Source: an uncultured Clostridia bacterium (GTDB lineage: Bacteria; Bacillota; Clostridia; Oscillospirales; Ruminococcaceae). From it: a stretch of 10,595 nt of DNA. Positions 6,001 through 10,595 of the stretch are shown here, piece by piece. A program made the position numbers and the translations under genes. The stretch is from positions 1 to 10,595 of the forward strand of contig CAMYUO010000027.1 of the NCBI GenBank assembly GCA_947302065.1, in the 5' to 3' direction. Position 1 is the stretch's first letter. Every line of letters begins with the position of its first letter. The notes under the pieces were generated by a model, which was given only the letters and a program-made list of their open reading frames with translations, was not told the DNA's origin and made no database searches.

Positions 6001-7116
6001 TCAGATTGATTTATAAAGCTTGATGAGCTTATATGCGATGCCCTGCGGAGAAAAATTCTCCACTGCGTAGCTGCGGATCCTTCTGCGGTGATAGCTTATC
6101 GCTGTCAGCATCATTTTATCCATTGCTTTTGCAAGTGCATCTGCATCGCCGACCGGCACGAGCATGCCGTTGTGCTCGTTGATTATGTCCTGCGGACCGC
6201 CGCACTCTGTCGAGATAACGGGCAGGCCCGAGCACATCGCCTCGATGAACGAAACGCCGAAAGTTTCGGATCTTGATGCGAGCACGAACGCATCGCTGCG
6301 GGCATATTCCTGTGCGATGACTTCTCTTGACTGATGCCCTCTGAACGAGACTCTGCCGGATATTCCGAGAGATCTGCACAGATGCAGCAGTTCATTTCTC
6401 TTGACACCGTCGCCGAAAATATTCAGCAGAGCTGTGTCACTATGTATCTTTGAAAACGCTTTCAGCAGCACTTCAAACTGTTTTATCTCAACGAGATTTC
6501 CGCAGGAAACGAATCTGAAAGGCTGACCTCCGCCGCTTGACACACTGTCGAACACGTTGATGTCAACGATATTGCCGATGACCACAGGCGTGATGCCTGT
6601 ACTCTTGTGGATATTCTGCGCAAGCGCATTGCTCACCGCAATGACCCTATCGGCTTTCGGATAAGCGTTTTTTGCAAGGGCGAGATTTTTCGCATCGGGC
6701 GACGGTGTGTTCATCAGTGATGAATGCTCCGTTACCACAAATTTAGCGCTGCTTCGCTTTGCAGCAGCTGCGAACGCACTTGATATCTCGGTAAAATGAG
6801 TGTGGATGATATCAGGCTTCCAGCCGTCGTTGCAGATCCAGTGCAGTGCTTTTTCAGCGGCTTTCTCGGCATACACGCCTGCAAATCCGCCCGGCAGCAT
6901 ACTGCTGAACGAATTGACTGTCACGCAATGCATACCGTGCGCTGCAAAGAGCCTTGCGCCGTGCGGTCTGCGGCTTTTCGGCGACCTCAGGTCGAGTGAA
7001 GCTATTCTCACATCGCAGCCTGCGGCTTTGAGCGCCTTAGCCTGATCAAGCTCGAAATTACCGAACTTATTTTCGCTGCCCGAGTTATATCCTCTGGCAC
7101 AGATCAAAATTTTCAA
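6001..7116 (-). CDS. GT-B glycosyltransferase (GT4-like), TTG start
   Basis: A 371-residue retaining-type glycosyltransferase, probably extending a lipid-linked glycan at the cytoplasmic membrane face. The N-terminal Rossmann domain begins MKILICARGYNSGSE; HTHFTE (105-110) and VVTEHSSL (127-134) are typical acceptor-domain motifs. The C-terminal donor domain holds FVSCGNLVEIKQF, where GT4 enzymes commonly have a glycine-arginine-lysine pattern, and an E-x7-E element at Glu284 and Glu292 in SETFGVSFIEAM, followed by GLPVISTECGG. The start is TTG at 7116: GGGAGG (7124-7129) lies seven bases upstream, and the next in-frame ATG (residue 62) would delete the first strands of the fold. It follows the other glycosyltransferase by 22 nt. 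Donor and acceptor sugars cannot be deduced; the diacetamido uronic acid made by the downstream genes is one candidate donor. Confidence 0.88.
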   Translation of the reverse strand: MKILICARGYNSGSENKFGNFELDQAKALKAAGCDVRIASLDLRSPKSRRPHGARLFAAHGMHCVTVNSFSSMLPGGFAGVYAEKAAEKALHWICNDGWKPDIIHTHFTEISSAFAAAAKRSSAKFVVTEHSSLMNTPSPDAKNLALAKNAYPKADRVIAVSNALAQNIHKSTGITPVVIGNIVDINVFDSVSSGGGQPFRFVSCGNLVEIKQFEVLLKAFSKIHSDTALLNIFGDGVKRNELLHLCRSLGISGRVSFRGHQSREVIAQEYARSDAFVLASRSETFGVSFIEAMCSGLPVISTECGGPQDIINEHNGMLVPVGDADALAKAMDKMMLTAISYHRRRIRSYAVENFSPQGIAYKLIKLYKSI

Positions 7117-7123
7117 TGCCGAG

Positions 7124-7129
7124 CCTCCC
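7124..7129 (-). promoter_or_regulatory. Ribosome binding site that fixes the TTG start at 7116
   Basis: GGGAGG on the minus strand, seven bases ahead of TTG at 7114-7116. No in-frame ATG occurs for the first 61 codons, so this site decides the start of the glycosyltransferase gene. Confidence 0.8.
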
Positions 7130-7138
7130 GTCAGCAGT

Positions 7139-8254
7139 TTACTTTTTCAGCACGCTTTCATAAAGCTTGAACAATCTCTTTTCCTCGATGCCCCAGTTGA
7201 ATCTTTCGGCAACGGCTTTTCTGCCGTTTTCGCCCATTCTCTTTGCAAGCTCGGGATCATCAAGGATCGTGCGTATCGCTTTTGCTACCTCATCGGTATT
7301 CTCCTGGTCTACGCACAGACCGAATTTATATTTTTCAACCATCTTGCGGTTGTATTCGCAATCCGAAAGGATAACAGGCAGTCCCATCGACATATATTCG
7401 TACACCTTGATGCCGAACGTATCGATCTTGAAATACTGTCCCTTATCACGCAGGGTGAACATTCCGATCTTTGATCTTTGCATCGCAAGTCTTACCTGCT
7501 CTCTGTCAAGAAAACCGAGGTGCTCAACGCAGGAATACTCGGGCATTTTCTTGACCTGCTCGCCGTAGGAAGCGGGATCGAAATCACCTGCAAGCAGCAG
7601 CTTTACGCCTGCTTTGCTTGCTGCAAGGATATCGTTCGTTATGCCTCTGTCCTCGGTGAGTGCACCTATGTAGCAGACTGTATTATCTTCGCCCTTAGCG
7701 TTCGGGTCGTAAAGATCGTAGAACTCTGCGAGGACAACAGGGTTGCCTATGATAGCTGTTCTTCTGCACAGTCTTTTGAACGGATTCTTACCGCCGATAG
7801 TACACGGGAAGATAACAGCGTCAAATCTTCTGAGTGCGAATTTTTCAAACGCACCGTATCCGCCTGCGATGAATTTGAGTGCAGGCTTTGGCAGATAGTC
7901 TTTGCACATTATCTGCTCGGTATATTTTTCGTGGCTGTCAAAGATGACTTTTTTGCCTTTCTTTTTGAGCATCAGTCCCCACGGGATAAGCTCGGGGTCA
8001 TGGAAATGATACACATCAGCATCGAGCCTGAGCGCTGTTTCGTAGACTTTCTTTGCAAAGCTTGTTGCCCTTGCAAGTCTGCCGCTGCCCGGTTGACCCA
8101 CGCCTATGACGTGAACACCGTTTTCGACCCTGCTCTCACCTCTTGCGACGAGGTATGTCTTATAGCCTGCTCTTGCAAGCGAGGAACATTCCTTGACGAA
8201 GATCCTCACGTCATTGCTGTTGTGAGCACTCGTCATATGACAGACCTTATACAT
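7139..8254 (-). CDS. GT-B glycosyltransferase (GT4-like), overlapping the sugar transferase gene
   Basis: A glycosyltransferase of 371 residues from the chosen start. Visible motifs are the N-terminal strand YKVCHMTSAHNSNDVRIF, HFHDPELIPWG at 83-93 and VIFDSHEKYTEQ at 103-114. Further on are CYIGALTEDRGI at 194-205, a donor-binding region, and KVYEYMSMGLPVILSDC at 283-299, which has a glutamate where the family has the E-x7-E element. The pattern resembles GT4-like enzymes of capsule and exopolysaccharide loci. The frame is open back to 8329, but the ATG at 8254 is preferred: AGAAGGAGA lies seven bases upstream, and the 25 extra residues would lie in coding sequence of the sugar transferase. 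The gene overlaps the sugar transferase by eight bases, implying coupled translation. It probably adds the second sugar to the lipid-linked glycan; the sugar is unknown. Confidence 0.87.
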   Translation of the reverse strand: MYKVCHMTSAHNSNDVRIFVKECSSLARAGYKTYLVARGESRVENGVHVIGVGQPGSGRLARATSFAKKVYETALRLDADVYHFHDPELIPWGLMLKKKGKKVIFDSHEKYTEQIMCKDYLPKPALKFIAGGYGAFEKFALRRFDAVIFPCTIGGKNPFKRLCRRTAIIGNPVVLAEFYDLYDPNAKGEDNTVCYIGALTEDRGITNDILAASKAGVKLLLAGDFDPASYGEQVKKMPEYSCVEHLGFLDREQVRLAMQRSKIGMFTLRDKGQYFKIDTFGIKVYEYMSMGLPVILSDCEYNRKMVEKYKFGLCVDQENTDEVAKAIRTILDDPELAKRMGENGRKAVAERFNWGIEEKRLFKLYESVLKK

Positions 8255-8993
8255 CAGCTTTTCTCCTTCTGTTCGCAGATTTGCGTCTGCGCTTGTCCGA
8301 CTTGCCGAAATCGAGACCTGCAACGGCAAGCACGGTCATTATCATTGTTTTGAATTCGCTCATCAGACTGAAATCCCTGATAGCTGCAAGATTATATTTC
8401 ATCTTTTCGGGAAGTATCTTTTCAACATAGACCTTATCGACATCGTCTGCATCTTCAAGCAGCTTGTCCTCGTCCTTGTAGCAGATACTTGCCTGAGAGG
8501 TCACGCCTGCGGGAAGCAGCAGCGTCGCTCTCATTTCGGGAGTGTATTTTTCAACATACTTTGGTACCTCGGGACGAGTGCCCACAAAGGTCATCGTGCC
8601 TCTGAAAACATCTATCAGCTGGCATATCTCGTCGAGTCTGAATTTTCTTATCAGGCTGCCGACCCTCGTTATGCGCTTATCGTTGCCGACAGTCACCTGA
8701 CTGCCCATCTTGTCAGCATTGTTGACCATCGTTCTGAACTTGAATATGCGAAAGCGCTTTGCATACTGCGTGACTCTTTCCTGTCTGAAGAACACCGGGC
8801 CCTCAGAGTCAGCCTTTATCGCAATCGCAAGAATGAGGAACAACGGCGAGAACAGCACGAGCATTATTGCCGACACGACTATGTCGAACGTTCTTTTCAA
8901 TGCAAGGCTGAGCCATTTTTTCTGCAAGATGTTGTAATACTTTCGCACCTGCGGAACTTTCATCTCCTCAGGCAGCTGATCCCACTTTTTCAA
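8247..8993 (-). CDS. Polyprenyl-phosphate phosphoglycosyl transferase (bacterial sugar transferase, PglC/WcaJ-like domain)
   Basis: A 248-residue monotopic phosphoglycosyl transferase, which moves a sugar-1-phosphate from a UDP sugar to undecaprenyl phosphate and so starts a glycan on the inner membrane face. A hydrophobic segment (about 36-60) contains the Ser49-Pro50 pair typical of the re-entrant helix; GPVFFRQERV (65-74) and FKFRTM (84-89) follow. The catalytic Asp-Glu dyad is Asp121-Glu122 in FRLDEICQLI, and GTRPEVPKYV is at 138-147. It lacks the four-span N-terminal domain of WcaJ/WbaP, so it is of the small type. The start is TTG at 8993, with AAGGAG (9002-9007) eight bases upstream, overlapping the previous TGA as TTGA. 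The C-terminus is very basic (KRRRKSANRRRK), perhaps helping membrane or RNA contact, or shaped by the next gene's ribosome binding site. The sugar is unknown. Confidence 0.92.
   Translation of the reverse strand: MKKWDQLPEEMKVPQVRKYYNILQKKWLSLALKRTFDIVVSAIMLVLFSPLFLILAIAIKADSEGPVFFRQERVTQYAKRFRIFKFRTMVNNADKMGSQVTVGNDKRITRVGSLIRKFRLDEICQLIDVFRGTMTFVGTRPEVPKYVEKYTPEMRATLLLPAGVTSQASICYKDEDKLLEDADDVDKVYVEKILPEKMKYNLAAIRDFSLMSEFKTMIMTVLAVAGLDFGKSDKRRRKSANRRRKADV
8262..8270 (-). promoter_or_regulatory. Strong ribosome binding site inside the sugar transferase tail
   Basis: AGAAGGAGA on the minus strand, seven bases before the ATG at 8254, sets the start of the second glycosyltransferase-type gene. 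In the overlapping frame the same nine bases encode three arginines of the sugar transferase's basic tail. Confidence 0.85.
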
Positions 8994-10204
8994 CGAATAT
9001 ACTCCTTAGCGATCTTTGAATAGCAGTCAGCAACATACTCGACCTGCTCATCTGTCAGGCAGGTATGCAGCGGCAGCGTGATCTCGTTTTTGAATGCGGC
9101 GAATGAATTCGGGAAATCGTTGATATCGAATCCCAGCTCCTTATACGCTGTGAACATCGGCAGCGGCTTATAGTGGACATTTGCTGCGATGCCCTGCTCA
9201 GCGAGCTTGATGATCATCTCATTCCTCTGTTCGAGCGTTATGCCCGGCACTCTCGTGAGATACAGATGTCCCGATGACTCATACTCATCGGTATAGTGCT
9301 TGAGCACCTTGACGCCGACAGGCTTGAGCCTTTCGTCATAATAATCAACGATATCTCTGCGTCTTTCAAGGATCTTGTCGTATCTTTCGAGCTGCTTGAG
9401 TCCGACCGATGCAGCGATATCTGTCATATTGCATTTATACCATGTGCCGATGATGTCATATTCCCAAGCGCCGAGCTTTGATTTTGCAAGTGCGTCCTTG
9501 CTCTGTCCGTGCAGACTGAAAAGCTGCATCTGCTTGTACATCGACTCATCATCAAAGCCGTCTATCGTTTTCCAGGTAAGAGCGCCGCCCTCTGCGGTGG
9601 TCAGGTTCTTTACGGCATGGAATGAGAATGCGCTGAAATCACCGATATTACCTGCTTTAACACCTTTTCTCGATGCACCGAACGAATGAGCCGTATCGGC
9701 ATTGACAGAAATTCTGCCCATAGCCTTCTGGATAACGTTCTTCGGTCTGAACAGGTGCTTTTTGCGCTCAACAATATCGAATATCCTGTCATAGTCGCAA
9801 GGGATACCCGCAACGTCGACCGGAATGATGACCTTTGTCTTTTCGGTTATCGCATTTTCAAGAGCATCATAGTCCATTTCAAGACTATGCTCCTGCGTAT
9901 CGATAAGCACGAGCTTTGCACCGACATGGCATACTACCGAAGCGGTAGCTGTGTAGGTGTATGCGGTCGTGATGACCTCATCACCCTCGCCGACACCGAG
10001 TATCCTCAGCGCCATTTCGGCACAGGCAGTCTGCGAATTAAGGCAGCAAGCCATCTTCGTGCCGACATAGTCAGCAATTTTCTTTTCAAACTGTTTTGTT
10101 CTCGGACCTGTTGTTATCCAGCCCGAACGCAGAGCCTCGACGACCTCGTCTATCTCTGCCTGAGATATATCCGGCGGTGAAAATGGAACTTTCATCATTA
10201 TCAT
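8990..10204 (-). CDS. DegT/DnrJ/EryC1/StrS family sugar aminotransferase, first gene of the operon
   Basis: A 404-residue PLP-dependent nucleotide-sugar aminotransferase. The N-terminus FSPPDISQAEIDEVVEAL with SGWITTGPRTKQFE (27-40) is typical of enzymes acting on 4-keto-6-deoxy UDP sugars, such as PglE- and ArnB-like proteins. The PLP lysine is Lys199 in FSFHAVKNLTTAEGG, and the ring-nitrogen aspartate is Asp170 in NADTAHSFGA. About 15 residues (roughly 150-165, with LFRPKNVIQKAMGRI) are inserted just before that strand compared with the shorter WbpE-like protein of this operon. Three starts are possible (10204, 10198, 10195); AGGATTAGGG upstream suits the first two. Next to a PglC-like transferase it may make a 4-amino sugar for the first position of the glycan, but no 4,6-dehydratase or matching acetyltransferase is encoded here. 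Substrate is therefore unproven. Confidence 0.9.
   Translation of the reverse strand: MIMMKVPFSPPDISQAEIDEVVEALRSGWITTGPRTKQFEKKIADYVGTKMACCLNSQTACAEMALRILGVGEGDEVITTAYTYTATASVVCHVGAKLVLIDTQEHSLEMDYDALENAITEKTKVIIPVDVAGIPCDYDRIFDIVERKKHLFRPKNVIQKAMGRISVNADTAHSFGASRKGVKAGNIGDFSAFSFHAVKNLTTAEGGALTWKTIDGFDDESMYKQMQLFSLHGQSKDALAKSKLGAWEYDIIGTWYKCNMTDIAASVGLKQLERYDKILERRRDIVDYYDERLKPVGVKVLKHYTDEYESSGHLYLTRVPGITLEQRNEMIIKLAEQGIAANVHYKPLPMFTAYKELGFDINDFPNSFAAFKNEITLPLHTCLTDEQVEYVADCYSKIAKEYIR
9002..9007 (-). promoter_or_regulatory. Ribosome binding site for the TTG start at 8993
   Basis: AAGGAG on the minus strand, eight bases before TTG. The competing in-frame ATG at 8963 has GAGGAG touching it with no spacer, so it is much less likely to be used. 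Confidence 0.8.
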
Positions 10205-10251
10205 ACCCTAATCCTGTATTTTTATCATCACACGTTTGTTTTCTCCGTTTA

Positions 10252-10315
10252 GTGAGCGCTGTTTTACGGCTGAAAAGCAGGAGCTTTTCTCCGCCGCCTG
10301 AACGCAGCACATCAC
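10252..10315 (-). promoter_or_regulatory. Long hairpin at the 5' end of the glycan operon mRNA
   Basis: The minus strand from the predicted transcription start folds back on itself. GTGATGTGCTG (10305-10315) pairs with CAGCGCTCAC (10252-10261) over ten base pairs with one bulged T and one G-U. Inside, CGGC (10293-10296) pairs with GCCG (10267-10270), and GAAAAGC (10283-10289) with GCTTTTC (10272-10278), closing on a TCCT loop. No U-run follows, so it is not an intrinsic terminator. It may protect the 5' end of the mRNA, or be a site for an antiterminator or RNA-binding regulator, as known for long exopolysaccharide operons of Firmicutes (EAR element, LoaP). The pairing is seen; the role is inferred. 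Confidence 0.6.
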
Positions 10316-10321
10316 TATATT

Positions 10322-10350
10322 ATGATACTACAAAACGCCCGCATTGTCAA
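10322..10350 (-). promoter_or_regulatory. Sigma-A-type promoter of the glycan operon
   Basis: Minus-strand TTGACA (10345-10350), a perfect -35 box, is followed after 17 bases by TATCAT (10322-10327), a 5/6 match to the -10 box. Transcription would start near 10315, giving a leader of about 110 nt. With the terminator at 1774-1805 it frames a single operon of about 8.5 kb. Confidence 0.85.
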
Positions 10351-10373
10351 CCTTTTTATGCCTGTTTTTGTGT

Positions 10374-10385
10374 TATTGCACAATA
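10374..10385. promoter_or_regulatory. Inverted repeat upstream of the glycan operon promoter
   Basis: TATTG-ca-CAATA on the plus strand has five-base perfect arms and sits 23 bp upstream of the -35 box, a place suited to an activator. It is short and AT-rich, so chance is a real possibility. Confidence 0.25.
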
Positions 10386-10496
10386 GCTTTGAACCCATAA
10401 AACCGAATTTTGATATATATTTTGTGACCGCAGGCGGCACTGTTGTCAGCAGCCAGCTGCACACACAATTACGCAACAAATTATTCAAAAAGATAA

Positions 10497-10528
10497 CAAA
10501 AAGAGGGCACAGAAAAACTGCGTCCTCT
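10497..10528 (-). terminator. Rho-independent terminator after tRNA-Leu
   Basis: The minus strand has an 11-bp stem (arms 10518-10528 and 10502-10512, one A-C mismatch and one G-U pair) with a TTTTT loop, followed by TTTTTG and a second T-run. It starts about a dozen bases after the end of the tRNA and should separate tRNA transcription from the glycan operon. Confidence 0.9.
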
Positions 10529-10540
10529 TGTGTGAAAATA

Positions 10541-10595
10541 TGCCGCTGACCGGGGTCGAACCGGTACGGATTTTACTCCGAGGGATTTTAAGTCC
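10541..10595 (-). tRNA. tRNA-Leu (anticodon UAA), 5' part cut by the window edge
   Basis: Read on the minus strand, the visible part begins in the anticodon arm. The loop CTTAAAA gives anticodon UAA (leucine), flanked by GGA and TCC of the stem. A long variable arm follows (about CTCGGAGTAAAATCCG, with CGGA able to pair with TCCG), as expected for a type II tRNA such as Leu. The T arm has a 5-bp stem ACCGG/CCGGT around the loop TTCGACC. The 3' acceptor strand CAGCGGC and discriminator A end at 10541. The 3' CCA is not encoded (TAT follows), so it must be added enzymatically. The D arm and 5' acceptor strand lie outside the window. Confidence 0.93.

Larger units (their letters stand above)
10205..10540. 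other. Intergenic stretch between tRNA-Leu and the glycan operon
   Basis: About 335 bases without a protein gene. Read on the minus strand they hold the tRNA terminator, about 110 AT-rich bases in which nothing else clear is seen apart from short GC-rich inverted repeats near 10430-10460, a small palindrome, the operon promoter, a leader hairpin and the ribosome binding site of the first operon gene. Confidence 0.75.

Noticed and set aside
4589..6016. A 475-codon open frame on the plus strand opposite the WbpA-like gene
   Set aside because: It is antisense to a gene with clear motifs, its translation shows no recognisable family and is unusually rich in Cys and Leu, and it lacks a ribosome binding site. 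The same holds for the plus-strand frames at 3495-4259 and 7478-8353.
8255..8329. N-terminal extension of the GT4-like enzyme by 25 residues
   Set aside because: The extension lies wholly within the sugar transferase coding sequence, resembles no glycosyltransferase N-terminus, and a much better ribosome binding site precedes the ATG at 8254.
8961..8963. ATG start for the phosphoglycosyl transferase (residue 11)
   Set aside because: The purine-rich motif touches this ATG without a spacer, whereas TTG at 8993 has AAGGAG at eight bases and the classic overlap with the previous stop.
1..10595. CRISPR array, insertion-sequence transposase, phage or toxin-antitoxin genes
   Set aside because: No regularly spaced repeats and no transposase, integrase or toxin-like protein were seen on either strand.

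Overview
The window looks like a chromosomal piece of a Gram-positive, Ruminococcus-like clostridial bacterium. This is inferred from four things: the rbgA (ylqF) ribosome-assembly GTPase next to a single-span signal peptidase I, strong AGGAGG-type ribosome binding sites, use of TTG starts, and a moderate base composition. The species cannot be named from the sequence. Every gene I can support lies on the minus strand, so transcription runs from high to low coordinates.

Right edge (10205-10595): the 3' part of a tRNA-Leu(UAA) gene, its intrinsic terminator, then a consensus promoter (TTGACA-17-TATCAT) and a leader that can fold into a long hairpin beginning at the predicted start of transcription. 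Centre (1813-10204): eight tightly packed genes that look like one operon, ended by a strong intrinsic terminator at 1774-1805. Left part (1-1709): a second transcription unit with its own promoter (TTGTAA-17-TATAAT), a roughly 175-nt leader with several helices, lepB and a truncated rbgA.

The eight-gene operon is a glycan-assembly unit. In order of transcription it encodes a DegT-family sugar aminotransferase, a small membrane phosphoglycosyl transferase (PglC/WcaJ catalytic-domain type), two GT-B (GT4-like) glycosyltransferases, and then four enzymes of the Wbp type. The four are a UDP-GlcNAc 6-dehydrogenase (WbpA-like), a Gfo/Idh 3-dehydrogenase (WbpB-like), a hexapeptide-repeat N-acetyltransferase (WbpD-like) and a second DegT-family aminotransferase (WbpE-like). 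By comparison with the Pseudomonas/Bordetella pathway, the last four should turn UDP-GlcNAc into UDP-2,3-diacetamido-2,3-dideoxy-glucuronic acid.

The likely logic is that the phosphoglycosyl transferase loads a first sugar onto undecaprenyl phosphate and the two glycosyltransferases extend it, one of them possibly adding the diacetamido uronic acid. The operon encodes no flippase, polymerase, chain-length regulator, C2-epimerase (WbpI) or 4,6-dehydratase. It therefore appears to make a short lipid-linked oligosaccharide and to borrow its export machinery and some precursors from elsewhere in the genome. The most interesting unexplained signals are the two structured leader RNAs and the sitting of this self-contained operon between a tRNA-Leu gene and the housekeeping lepB-rbgA unit.
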